Shown here: positions 10,831 to 21,195 of the stretch, in pieces
Layout of the letters: the number at the start of each line of letters is the position of its first letter
Position numbering within the stretch: position 1 is the first letter of the stretch
Assembly (NCBI GenBank): GCA_902729315.2
Contig: LR746281.1
Location: 1,739,001 to 1,803,000 of the forward strand
DNA length: 64,000 bases
Source of the DNA: Spirodela intermedia
Taxonomy: Eukaryota; Streptophyta; Magnoliopsida; Alismatales; Araceae
Direction: 5' to 3'
Notes under the pieces: model-generated
The model's input: only the letters and a program-made list of their open reading frames with translations
What the model was told of the DNA's origin: nothing
The model's database searches: none
Program-made: the position numbers and the translations under genes

Positions 10831-13389
10831 CTATGCGACGTAGAGCTCCGCCTTTCCGTCAATGAAGAGGCTCATGAATTCCTCACCGTCGACGGTCTCC
10901 TTCTCGATGAGGAGCTGGGCGAGCTTGTGGAGGATGTCGATGTGGGTGGTGATGATGTGCTTGGCCCGCGCGTAGGCCGTCTCCACCAGCTCCCGGACCT
11001 CCGCGTCGACGATGTCCGCCGTCGCCATGGAGTAGTCCTTCTGCGCCGACATCTGCGGCGGCGATTTGCAGCGCCGGGAGAGTCAGCAATGGCGGAGAAG
11101 ACGACAGCGCCGGAGAAGAAGAAGAAGAAGGTACCTGCTGGCCAAGGAAGGGGTTTCCACCGGGGCCTCCGATGGCGATCTGACCGATCTTCCTGCTGAA
11201 ACCGAACCTCTCCACCATCTGCCGCGCCACCCTGGAGACCTGCATGAAGTCGTTCGAAGCTCCCGTGGTGACGTTCTCGTTCCCGAAGATCACCTCCTCC
11301 GCCACCCTGCAAGCCATGGATTGCATGGATTTCTTGAGATCGATCTCCCTGGTTTTCGAGAAGAACTGACAAGAATGGATTCTCCTCCGAGTTCTGACCT
11401 TCCGCCGAGCGCCACGGCCATCTGGTTCTCCAGGTAGCTCCGGCTGTAGAGCCCGGATTCCAGCCGCTCCTCGCTCGGGGCGAAGAAGGTCAACCCGCCT
11501 GCCTGCCCGCGGGGGATGATGGAGATCTTGGCGACGGGGTCGTACTCCGGCATGAGAGCGCCGACCAGAGCGTGCCCGGCTTCTGCAGATCAAAACCAGG
11601 CGAGGAGATTCAATTGAGGAAGAGGAGAAGGGTTTCAGGAGCTGCATACAGGAAGGGAGGAGCTTTTATTACCGTGGTAGGCCACCAGCTTCTTCTTCTC
11701 CTCTGAGACGACGGCGTTCTTCTTCTCTGGCCCGGCGATGATCCTCTCCAGGGCGTCGGAGATCTCGTCCTTGCTGATCTCCTTGAGGTCTCTCCTGGCG
11801 GCCAGGATAGCCGCCTCGTTCATCAAGTTCTGCAGGTCGGCTCCGGTGAACCCGGGGGTCCTCCTCGCGATCTTCTCAAAGTCAACGTCCTTCCCCAGTG
11901 CCTTCCCCCTGGAATGCACCTGCAGGCAGTGCGGAGTCAATGGTGGAGAAGAACCAGGTGGCAGGGGACGAAGGAGAGGAGAGAAGAGAGAGAGAAGCCC
12001 AACCTGAAGGATCTTGACTCTGCCGGCGACGTCGGGCCTGTCGACGGTGACCTGCCGGTCGAATCTACCCGGCCTCAGAAGCGCGGAATCAAGAACATCG
12101 GGCCGGTTGGTCGCCGCCAGGACGATGACTCCACTGTTCCCGGAGAAGCCATCCATCTCTGTAAGAAGCTGGTTGATGGTCTGCTCCCTCTCGTCGTTCC
12201 CGCCGCCGAGCCCCGCTCCCCGCTGCCTTCCGACGGCGTCGATCTCGTCGATGAAGACGATGCAGGGGGCCTTGGACTTGGCCTTCTCGAAGAGGTCCCT
12301 GACCCGGGAAGCTCCCACACCGACGAAGAGCTCCACGAACTCGGAGGCGGCGCAGGAGAAGAAGGGGACGCCTGCCTCGCCGGCGACGGCACGGGCCAGC
12401 AGCGTCTTCCCAGTTCCGGGAGGACCCACCAGGAGACAGCCCTTGGGGATCTTCGCCCCCAGAGCGGTGTACTTGTCGGGGTTCTTCAGAAAGTCAACCA
12501 CCTCCTGGAGCTCAAGCTTGGCCTGGTCGGCGCCGGCGACGTCGGCGAAAGTGACGCCGGTCTCCGGCACCTCCTGGAACTTGGACTTGGATCGGCCGAA
12601 TTCCATGGGGCCGCCGCCGAGTCCCCCCGGGCCGCCGCCGGGGCCGCCCTGCGCTCGGCGGAAAAGCAAGAAGAGCCCCGCGAAGGCGAGGACGGGGAAG
12701 AAGAGGTTGCCGATGACGTTGAAGAGCCCATTGCCGGCTTCCCCCTCGGAGACGGAGATGTCGATCCCGTTCATGGCGAGGATGTCGATGAGATCTGGGT
12801 CGTTGGGGACGACGACGGTGGCGCGGCGGCCGTCCACGGCGGAGAGCTGGAGAACGCCGCCGTCCTTGCTGAAGCGAACCCGCTCGACCTTGCCCTTCTT
12901 CACTGCGTTGAGGAACTCGCTGTAGCGCCACTGCGCGCCCTCCGGGAGTTCGCCGGCGGCAGATGACTGCGGTTTGGGGGCGGTGAGGAGGGTCTGTGAG
13001 AAAGGGTTAGCGGCGGATTTCGTTGCCTCGGCCTCGATCACCGGCGGGGAGGCAAGGGATGGTTGAGGTGGAGGGGAAACGCCGCCGTCCACGGCGAAGG
13101 CAGGGGAGGAGGATACGGCGGAGAACAGGATGGCGGCCATGGCGGCGTTCTGGACCGAGGGAGGGATCTGTGGCTTGGAGGAGCCCTCTTTCTTCCTCTC
13201 CTGCGGAGAAGAAGAGGGGAGCAGCAGACACCGGATTTGCCCCGCCATCCGTCTCCTCACCCCGCCGCCGCCGCCGAGGCGGAGGAGGAAAGGCAGCGAC
13301 GGCAGCGCCGCCGCCTTCCCCGCGTCGGCGCGGGGGATCCTCCGACCGTAGATTGTAGGCGCCACCATGGAGTGGCTCGTCGAAGCCAT
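10831..13389 (-). CDS. FTSH5: Chloroplast thylakoid FtsH metalloprotease, type A (FTSH1/FTSH5, VAR1-like), 5 exons
   Basis: Exons (5' to 3') 13389-12004, 11919-11673, 11582-11399, 11306-11135 and 11052-10831 give about 736 residues. The first 80 residues look like a plastid transit peptide. A lumenal-targeting segment ([18 protein letters not shown]) ends near residue 99, and a membrane helix lies near 228-243. The AAA+ domain has Walker A GPPGTGKT (322-329), Walker B IVFIDEID (377-384) and the second region of homology (421-446). The zinc site HEAGH is at 544-548. The sequence closely resembles Arabidopsis FTSH5/FTSH1, subunits of the thylakoid FtsH complex that degrades photodamaged PSII D1 protein; loss of FTSH5 causes leaf variegation. 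FTSH1 versus FTSH5 cannot be separated by eye. The intron between exons 2 and 3 splits the Glu codon of HEAGH. Confidence 0.95.
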
Positions 13390-14143
13390 GCCTTCTCCTT
13401 GCCGCCGCTGCTACCCGTCTGCAACTCACAGAGAAGGATTACAGCTCCAAAGCAGAGTAATCAAATCAAGCCAGAGATTTTTTTCCCCCCTTTTCGCTGC
13501 ACTGTGAAGGGTAATTATTTAGGGGGAAAGAGGAAGAAGAAAGAAGGGGGCGGACAGCGTGGGGGCTCCTGGGTCGAGGATTCGGTCCGCTGTTATCCCT
13601 TCTCCACGTGGTGCTGCGACGTCCAATCCTTCTTGTCCGCCATGGCGGCAGAGATTCTCTGTTTCAGATATTCCTGCTGAACGTTCTGGAAAAGGCCGGA
13701 TGAAAATGACCTAAGAGACGATCCAATCCAGATGGGCCCAGTCATGCCAAATATTGGGTCGGCCCATTATACTAATCCGGCCCAACAGAAGGACCCGGAA
13801 AGTGGTAGATCCACAGGTGTACAACTTATCCTCACCGCGAGTTAACAGACCGATTCCGGTAATCTCTTTCCTCTGTTGTTTGAGTTGGGTGTCTTCCCGC
13901 CACAAGGGGAGAGGAGGATGAAAGGAGCAGCGGCGGGCGTCGATCTGGCTTCCCGCCGGCGTACGGCGGTGGCCGACCGGAGGCGGTCGTTTTCTTCTTC
14001 ACAAGGGCGCCATTGGAGGACCTACCGAGCCATTGGAGGCGGCGCCGCCGCTGCCGTTGGAGGACCTATCGAGCCCTCTGGATTTCAGTTGAGGATCAAG
14101 ATCCGCTTCCAAGGAGGGAGCAGACCTCCTGCTGCTCTCCGTC
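13390..14143. promoter_or_regulatory. Shared divergent promoter region, FtsH and nitroreductase-like genes
   Basis: The start codons of two divergent genes are 754 bases apart, so both promoters must lie here. The right part (13,876-14,143) is GC-rich and contains a repeated phrase (GGAGGACCTA near 14,014 and 14,059), probably the leader of the rightward gene. No clear TATA box was found for either gene. Confidence 0.5.
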
Positions 14144-15815
14144 ATGGCCAAGGTGAGGCCCCCCACGCCGACCTACCCTCCGGAAGAGCAACCGGTTTCC
14201 GAGGAGAATCGCGCAACCGTGACCAAGAAAGTGCCGGTGAATCTGCCGGAGAGTAACCCGGAGAGGCGCGACATACCCCCGGATTTGCCCAAGGTACCGC
14301 GTCTAATCGATTCCCTACGGTGGCACATCGCTCGCTTCCACAACAATTGGAGCGCCGCCGCCGCCGCCGCCGGCGAGCTCCCCTTAGCGGATTCGCGGTA
14401 CCGCCCGAAGGAGTTCCTGCATTACCTCAACCCTATCTCTGTCTACCGGCTTCCGCCTCCGACGACTTTCCGAGAGCTCCCGCCCAGGTGCCGGCGACGC
14501 GAGGCCCTCTACTCCTTCGTCTTCTCTTCGAATCCGCGCTCCATCCGCAGGGCGCCGCTCAGCCGGGAGTCCCTCTCGCAGTTCCTCTACGACTCCCTCG
14601 CCGTCGCCGAGGGCGAGAGAGACGGCGCCACCGGATTCCTCCCCCGCGTCAACCACAGCTCCGGCGGCTCCCACCCCACCGTGGCCCACGTCTTCGCACC
14701 TCCCGTGCTGGACCTCCTCGAAGAACCATTTGCCGCCCACTACTCCCCCGAAGGCCACGCCCTTGAGGTGCGAGCTCTCCTCGATTGGGATTTCTTCTGC
14801 AAGGAACTTCCGCCCAAGGCCATGATCGTGGGGATTTCTACCATCTACTGGCGCGAGGTGTGGCGGCACGGAGACCGTGCCTTCCGCTACTGCCATCTCG
14901 ACGTCGGCCAGGCCATCGCTGCCGTCGCCTTTGCCGCCGCCGCCCTCGGCTGGGGCGTCAGCCTGCTCGACGGCCTGAGTCGGCTGGACCTGGAAACTCT
15001 CATGGGGCTCAGGCCCTTCCGGACCTCCGGATGCTTTCGCGGACGGGAGAGGCGGGATAATTTCCCCAGCGTCGAGCTACAGAACCCCGTCTGCGCTGTC
15101 CTCATCTTCCCTGCGGCGGCACCAAAGTTTCGGATCATCTACAGAAGCTTGAGCGACGCCATCTCCAGGTACTTCGGCTCCGTCGCCTGGGCGGGGGAGC
15201 CTTCCCCACTCGCCGGCGGAGTCCACATCATCTATCACGAGATATACAGAACCAGTGCAGCTATCGAGAGGTTTTGGACGTGTAACCAGGAGCTTCTCAT
15301 CGAGCCGAACAGATTATTACAGAGCAGATCGTTTCCTGAGCTCCTCGGGTACGAGAACTTGACGGTGAGGGAAGCCTGCAGGAGCCCTAGGAGCCGTCTC
15401 TTGATGGACCCAGGACACGAGCTGGATCCGGAGGCGTTCTACCAGTTCCTCTACCACTGTCTTCCATCTGGGCATCCGGAAGCCTCACTGTGGCAGAAGC
15501 GGTGGAGTTTCCCTTTCAGGGTTTTCCGCTGGAACAGTAGGATCGAGGTCTTCATCGCGGTTAACCGGGTGAAGAAGTTGGCCCGTGGTCTCTATTGCCT
15601 GGTGAGAAACGCAGAAAATCTCCAGTCCCTGAAGCGCACGTGCTCCCCCTTCTTCCGGTGGGAGCATTCGCGAGAGTGGTCGAGAGACCTGCCCCTCTAT
15701 AGGCTCCTGCTGGGGGATCTCGAGGAGAAGATAGCAGAGATTGCCTTCGATCAGGTCGGCCATTTCGATTCCTTCCTTTCATATTCATCTCCTTTCTTCT
15801 TCTTCTTCTTCTTCT

Positions 15816-15847
<32 letters not shown>

Positions 15848-16469
15848 GAGGAATTCATTCTTTCATCTGAAATTCACGTGTGCCGGTCATCCATCTTGTT
15901 TTCTGAGGCGCAGCCTGTCGCCATGAACAGCTGCTTCACCATGATGATGGTTAGGGTCTGTGGTGGCGTGCCTGGTTCGGTGCCGTCGAATTATCCTCAG
16001 CTGTTCTGGGAGGCTGGAGTTCTTTGTTACTTGCTTTCCCTCGACGCCTATGCAATGGGTCTGACAGCGTCTGGGATTGGCTCCTTCTTCGACAAACAGG
16101 GTGCGCTCCTCCCCTCCGACCTGCAGTCACCATTTTTTTTTTTTGAATTTCCTTTCTGTCTGCTGACGTTTCTAGAAATAATCATGGCTTTCCCAACCCC
16201 CCCACGAGAAATCTGGATAATCTGCCGTACTATTCCAATTTGTTTTTTCCAAATTTGGGTTTTTTTTTTGGTTTGTTTGCTCATGATCTCGATATCTTGA
16301 AATGTTGGTAAATAAATAACTAAATAAATAAATAAGTACATACATGTAGGTCAGAGTCTGACTTCATCCCCATTGGTTCGCAGCTAGAAGATTACTTGAC
16401 CCCGGCAGTGGCTTGATCCAGACTCTCTGCCTTTGTGCGGTAGGGAAGCCGCGTACTCGTCCGGAGTGA
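14144..16469 (+). CDS. Nitroreductase/SagB-ThcOx-like protein, 3 exons
   Basis: Exons 14144-15754, 15914-16100 and 16384-16469 give about 627 residues. The first half contains RVNHSSGGSHP (about 168-178), matching the FMN-binding signature of nitroreductase-fold SagB-type dehydrogenases, and IYWREVWRHGDRAFRYC with LDVGQ (about 234-256), the conserved block of that family. The second repeat-like half ends with LFWEAGVLCYLLSLDAYAMG and GIGSFFD in exon 2, and VGKP in exon 3. The exon 3 start was chosen because its phase and spacing reproduce the spacing between GIG.FFD and the final VG expected for the family. Plant members are FMN-dependent oxidoreductase-like proteins of unknown substrate. Intron 1 is a multiple of three with no in-frame stop. 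The last exon is the least certain part. Confidence 0.75.
15793..15847 (+). repeat. (TTC)n(TGC)n compound trinucleotide repeat in intron 1
   Basis: About ten TTC units are followed by about nine TGC/CTG units inside the 159-base intron of the nitroreductase-like gene. The TTC part may serve as a pyrimidine tract. Confidence 0.85.
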
Positions 16470-16760
16470 AGATACGGCAGACTCTTGTCGATGTAACGGG
16501 CACCCTACTCTTCTTATTGTCAACGGACGATGGGCGATGTCGTCTCTCTGACTTTTTGTCGTCGTTGATATTTCTCCCCCAGCAAGATTTTTGTAGGCCA
16601 ATGCCCAGATTCGAACCGACCTTTGACTCCGCTTTCTGATTTGGAGGCTATTAATTTTGACTTTTTTGGGGCGAGGGTGCGAACCCATGAGCCGGCATCG
16701 CTGTCGCGGGCTTTTCCGCTTTGGATCAGACAACTCATCGTTGACCTTTTTGGTTTCATT
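16470..16760. other. Short spacer between the nitroreductase-like gene and the DUF241-like gene
   Basis: This holds the presumed 3' UTR of the upstream gene and the upstream region of the next. The frame of the DUF241-like gene is open from 16,623, but there is no sign that this is translated. Confidence 0.4.
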
Positions 16761-17711
16761 ATGGCATCTAGCGTTGTTGCTTTCTGTCCCGTGATCCCCT
16801 CCAGTGGAGGCCCAGTCGCTGGCCGTATTAGGAGCAGCAGCTGGAGGGAGGGGAGAGATCTTCTTCTTCTTCTTCTTCTTCATCATCATCATCATCATCT
16901 TCTTCTTCGTCTTCATCCTCCTCAATGGGGGAAGCAGTGGCTGCGCAGTTCGATCCCACCTGGCCTCCGGTTTGAAGGAGGAGCTGTGCGGCGACCTCTC
17001 TCCTCTGAGACGACGGTGGCCATGGCTGAGAAGGTGAGGGTCGCGCTTGACAGGCTCGGGGAGATGTATGGCTCTGTGGGAGAGCTTCTCCGGCTTCCGG
17101 AGACCCGGCGGGCCCTCGCCGGCGAGAGATGGGTGACCCGGGAGCTGGACGCATCCGTCACGCTGCTGGACGTCTGCGCCGCCGCGAGGGAGGCGATCTC
17201 GTCGGTGAAACAGCAAGCGCAGGACCTCCGGTCAGCGCTACGCACAAGGAGAGGCGGCGGCGGTGCCGTTCGCGCCTACTTCCGCACGACGAGGGCGGCG
17301 CGCGAGGAAGGCGCCAGGTGCTTGAGAATCCTGAAACAGATGGAGCGGAAGCGGGCGGCTCGTCCGCCAAGGTCAGCGGCGGCGGAGGGTCTGACTGAGG
17401 CGGCCATTACGGTCTTCCGGTCGCTCTCGTCGGTCATGTCCCAAGGGCCGCGCCGGGCGCCGGCGGGAGAGAAGAGAGGGTGGCTGCCGGAGAAGATGAA
17501 GAAGAGAACGGCGGAGGACGTCTCGTTGCTGGGCCTCGACGGGAGGCCTCGCCGTGAAGACGACACCGCAGGGTTGGAGGCGGTGGAAGAGGCTCAGAGG
17601 CAGCTGCACAGGTTGGAGGTGGGGTTCCAGGGACTTGAGGCCGGGCTGGAGGCCGCGTTCCGGCGGCTGGTCCAGCACAGGGTCCTTCTGCTCAACATTC
17701 TCAGCCAGTAA
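16761..17711 (+). CDS. DUF241-like protein with atypical N-terminus
   Basis: The open frame from ATG 16,761 gives 316 residues; a second ATG at 17,022 gives 229. The part after 17,022 is clearly DUF241: VRVALDRLGEMYGSVGELL, ELDASVTLLDVCAAAREAI, a coiled-coil region near 17,590-17,650, and the terminal helix VQHRVLLLNILSQ. The stretch between the two ATGs does not look like the usual short basic, Ser/Pro-rich start. It encodes runs of Leu and His from a (CTT)n(CAT)n microsatellite (about 16,860-16,918). Either translation starts at 17,022 and the protein lacks the family N-terminus, or a microsatellite-derived N-terminus replaced it. The last 140 bases of this gene are copied 3,485 bases downstream. 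Function is unknown. Confidence 0.65.
   Translation: MASSVVAFCPVIPSSGGPVAGRIRSSSWREGRDLLLLLLLHHHHHHLLLRLHPPQWGKQWLRSSIPPGLRFEGGAVRRPLSSETTVAMAEKVRVALDRLGEMYGSVGELLRLPETRRALAGERWVTRELDASVTLLDVCAAAREAISSVKQQAQDLRSALRTRRGGGGAVRAYFRTTRAAREEGARCLRILKQMERKRAARPPRSAAAEGLTEAAITVFRSLSSVMSQGPRRAPAGEKRGWLPEKMKKRTAEDVSLLGLDGRPRREDDTAGLEAVEEAQRQLHRLEVGFQGLEAGLEAAFRRLVQHRVLLLNILSQ
16860..16918 (+). repeat. (CTT)n(CAT)n microsatellite within the DUF241-like frame
   Basis: CTT repeats followed by CAT repeats and more CTT, translated as Leu and His runs if the upstream ATG is used. Confidence 0.85.
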
Positions 17712-18577
17712 GGCGCCATGCAACGCCCTGCTGCACCTGAAGAGTTCTGGCCAAGACTGTGCCATGCTGGAGAGGTGGGTGGAGCTCACGGAGTAGGGTT
17801 TGTGGTGTTCCTCTGCCTTTGTGCAAGTGGGTTTGAAATGGACTTGAGACACCACTGACTTGTACGCACGAGCTCCACCTCAAGAAAGATCACACGCTTC
17901 TACATGAGTCGGACCGGCAGTGTTGCCTTTCTCGGTTCAGATTGTATGATGCTTTGGCGATAAGTCATGATCACGAGGGCCCAAAAGCGTTGACATTCTG
18001 GTATCAGCGATTGAAATAGCTTTCAATAGTATTAGCCTTTGTTATCTTGATCCATTCTTGAGAGAATAACAAGAAATGAAGTCAACCCCTTTGATGAGCT
18101 ATAGAGACCTGCTATCCTCTCCAAACAACCCACGACCCAAAAGGAAGGCCAAGTTCTTGTGCAAAATCTCGGAATAATAGTAAATAATAAATGGAATAAT
18201 ATCGTCACTTATTATCTAGCAGAGTTAGTAGATGATGGAGGTCTCACAAGATTATTACAATTTCTTTACAGAGGTCACATGGTTCTACAGATATAATCAG
18301 GTTCCAAAAACAGGCAGGTCTAGCTCTTCAAGGAGAAAGCCCGCCAAGCAATGTCGAGAAGGATGCGACTCGGCCTCTCTTCCTCTCCTTACTATATATG
18401 CATTGGCGTATTCGTATATGCAGGTTTATAAGATGTGATTACTCGTTTTTTTTAGCATATGACGTTGCCTTCCGTAACGGGCTTAATTTAATGGTGACAG
18501 CCGTGTCACATTCAATTCTCTCGTTAGCCGTAGTTTTCACGTGAGATTTGGCATCCACATGGGATCCACGTGGAGAG

Positions 18578-18659
<82 letters not shown>

Positions 18660-19122
18660 GAGAGGCTCATGGGGTGTCGATGGCTCTGGGGGAGGCTATC
18701 CTCACCATCTTCCTGACTCCGCTATCGTTCGTCTCTGAAAGAGGAGGATGAGGTTGCCGAGCTCAGGGGTGGTGGTAAAAAGATGTGGAGCGTCTACCTG
18801 TGGAGGCTGCGGATGGTTGAGCGGTCGCCGCTGCATGGGCGAGATAAGATCCCCGGCTTAAGGATCTCTAAGGGGTTTGATCCCTAGGGGAGACGTTACT
18901 TGTTAGGATTCTATTATGATCAAACAGTGGAACATAGTGCGGCCTCCTCGGGTTAGGGTAGCCTAATTTGTACGTTACCATGGTTCTTCGTCTTCATCTT
19001 CGTCTTCTTCTGACGTAAACCCTTTTGATGAGCTGGACGAAATCAACAGGAAGAAGAGGAGAAATCAGCAGGGATCAATTGTGCCGGAGGACTCTTTTTT
19101 CCGGCGAAAGCAAATGATATCC
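17712..19122. other. Spacer between DUF241-like gene and paralogue A
   Basis: Holds the 3' UTR of the DUF241-like gene, a (GA)n tract at about 18,584-18,660 and the 3' flank of paralogue A. The same 1.4 kb is repeated almost unchanged at 21,197-22,607. The 68-residue open frame at 18,232 recurs in the copy simply because the DNA is duplicated. Confidence 0.6.
18584..18660 (+). repeat. (GA)n microsatellite, unit 1
   Basis: Uninterrupted GA for over 60 bases, then an imperfect continuation. Equivalent tracts occur at 22,069-22,145 and 30,881-30,920, in each case downstream of a paralogue. Confidence 0.95.
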
Positions 19123-20566
19123 CTAGGGACGAGTCTTGTTCGAAGTACCCTTCAAACCCAGACTGCAGATCTCGTCGTACGACGGCGCATCCCAGCTGGC
19201 GGACCTCCGACATAGTTCCCGAAAACCCTCGACGCAGGTCGCCATGTCGAGCGAAGCAACTCGCCGCCTGGTCGCCGCCGCCTCTTCTCCGGCGACCTCG
19301 TCGAAGACGGCCTCCCACCCATTTTCCCATCCGCCGGCAGCATTACACAGCTCCAAGCTCCCGTTCCTCCACTCCGTCCAGGTCCCCCCAGTCCCCAGAG
19401 TCTGCATCACATCCGCTACGCACTGCCCCACACACGCCGGCCGGCACGGCCGGCACTTGGCGCCGCTCATCGGCCCGTGGCTCCCCACGGAGGCCACCAG
19501 CACGCCGTTCACCGGCGGGAAGGCGTACCGGCGTTCGCTCAGCACGCAGAACGGGAGGCGGTGCTCCTGATACGCGACGCTGGCGATGTGCAGCTGGGCC
19601 TTGAAGGCGGACTCCGAGTTGAGGCTTCTGTAGCCGGCGGCGTCGAGGGAGGGGATGAGGGAGAGCCGGGAAAGAGCGGCGCGGGAGGTCCGGCCATCGC
19701 CGGAGCCGAAGCGGTCGTTGAGGCCGCCGTAGCGGGAACCCTCGGGGACCAGGTAGGTTCCGGGAACGAAGCTCCCCGGGCCGAGCGGCGCCGACCAGTA
19801 GCCGTCCACTCGGGTGCGGACGATCCAGTCGTAGGAGAAGTTGCGCTTCGACTCCTGATTCCTGATCATTGGGAGGCATCCCTCCACCATATTGAAGTAC
19901 TGCAGAAGCCCCTGCGTGCGAAGAACCCATGGACAGAACCGCCTTGAAAACCTCGGAGAAGCCACCGTCGTGGGGAGTTCAATGCGAGATCCGCTTCTAC
20001 CGGCGACCTACCTGGATTCCGTTGGGCGACCCGCTGGAGGAGAGGACCCGGACTTGCGACTCGGTCTCGGGGATGTTCTTGGGGACAAAGATGCGGACGG
20101 CGGCGACCCGCGGGGCAGCCGTGAGGAGCGAGAGCTTGAAGGCGTCCCGGTCCAGAGGGCTGTGGAGGAAGAGGTCCGCGTTGGGGTACTCCTCCAGTAT
20201 GTTCTTCAAGATCGTCGGCCCCGTGAGCTCGAAGTGCCGCGCGCCGCCGACGAGGCAGATCGCGATCCGGGCCCGGTCCAGCTCCGCCTTCCTCTTGAGC
20301 CCTGGGCCGAGGTCTGGCGGAGGGGAGGAGGAGAAGGGATTCACGAAGGGGGTGATAGGCGAGAGGGAGGCGACGAGGGCGGCGCTGGGGTAGTGCAGCG
20401 GCAGGAGGAAGTAGAGGAGGGATAGAGGGCCCAGGAGGATGAACGTGAAGCGCCTATCTATGCCCGCCACCCATTTCGCTACCACTCCGCCGAAACTGTG
20501 AGGCTGCTTCGCCTGGTGGGTGCTCATCAATTCCTCCGTCTCCACCTCCCCCGCCTCTCCGGCCAT
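19123..20566 (-). CDS. Paralogue A: uncharacterised membrane-anchored, glycosyltransferase-like plant protein, 2 exons
   Basis: Exons 20566-20012 and 19911-19123 (GT..AG) give about 447 residues. A single hydrophobic segment (residues about 40-59) after a short basic region fits a type II signal anchor. The body carries [19 protein letters not shown] (near 95-115), [12 protein letters not shown], then in exon 2 [24 protein letters not shown] and YGGLNDRFG, followed by a Cys-rich part ([12 protein letters not shown]). I know this as a conserved plant family of unknown function; the RxRxDGYW and GGLNDR motifs make a Golgi glycosyltransferase-like role a reasonable inference only. A differs from B and C in a patch of exon 2 (about 19,380-19,570), including GGTWTEW where B and C have GWSWTEW, and a one-codon deletion. 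ATG 20,566 is chosen because B has the equivalent ATG; the frame is open upstream to 20,770. Confidence 0.78.
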
Positions 20567-21055
20567 TCCCAGGTGACGACGGACTTCGCTGCACCAAGAG
20601 AGAGAGCGGCGTGCTCGGGAAGAAGGGAAGACGTGGATGGCCGGCGGATCACCGGAGATTACCTCGAGAGCGGAGGCACCCGAGAAACCATCTCTCCGGC
20701 GGATGGCGGGAGGCAGAGGAAGAAACGAAGATGGTTGACCCCCGGGCTCCCTTGCCGTTCGTTCCGACACGTAATAATCTGATTAAATATGAGAGCAGAC
20801 AATTGGATGCTTGTCTCATGGTGGACAATATAAATCGCCCCGGTCCTAATCTAATGTTAGCCATTTTACACAAAACTCCCTCTTCAACCTTTGAAGGACT
20901 TCTACCCCTGCCATATTTTTAATGATACCAGGCCTTCGCCTGCAGAGTCTTGTTCCGGGAATGAATTCCTCCTCTTTTTTTAATTAGATTTGGGAACTTG
21001 ATGCTGCTCATTGGTGGGAGTCTCCACGCACCGGGTTGCTCATTGATGCTGCTCA
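20567..21055. promoter_or_regulatory. Promoter region of paralogue A, truncated at the duplication junction
   Basis: Phrases such as TTAATTAGATTTGGGAACTT and GCTCATTGGTGG also occur upstream of paralogue C (near 33,250-33,290). The similarity stops near 21,030, where the copied 3' end of the DUF241-like gene begins at 21,056. Confidence 0.6.
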
Positions 21056-21195
21056 GGGTTGGAGGTGGTGGAAGAGGCGCAGAGGCAGCTGCACAGGTTG
21101 CAGGTGGGGTTCCAGGGACTTGAGGCCGAGCTGGAGGCCGCGTTCCGGCGGCTGGTCCAGCACAGGGTCCTTCCGCTCAACATTCTCAGCCAGTA
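21056..21195 (+). pseudogene. Copied 3' fragment of the DUF241-like gene
   Basis: This equals 17,571-17,710 with few changes and encodes only the last coiled-coil and terminal helix (ending in LNILSQ in frame with the original). It has no upstream exon or promoter of its own, so it is a non-functional remnant marking the left edge of duplication unit 2. Confidence 0.85.

Larger units (their letters stand above)
17571..21055. repeat. Tandem duplication unit 1 (period 3,485 bp)
   Basis: Sequence from GGGTTGGAGG at 17,571 recurs from 21,056 with a constant offset of 3,485 through at least 19,152/22,637. The unit contains the 3' end of the DUF241-like gene, a spacer with a long (GA)n run and paralogue A. 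Near-identity extends to about 20,290 (23,775 in unit 2) and then drops abruptly inside exon 1 of the paralogue. Confidence 0.9.

Noticed and set aside
11914-12966. 350-residue plus-strand frame opposite FtsH
   Set aside because: Antisense shadow of the highly conserved AAA+ domain.
19477-19947. 157-residue plus-strand frames repeated in A, B and C
   Set aside because: Conserved only because the underlying DNA is duplicated; antisense to the real exon 2.
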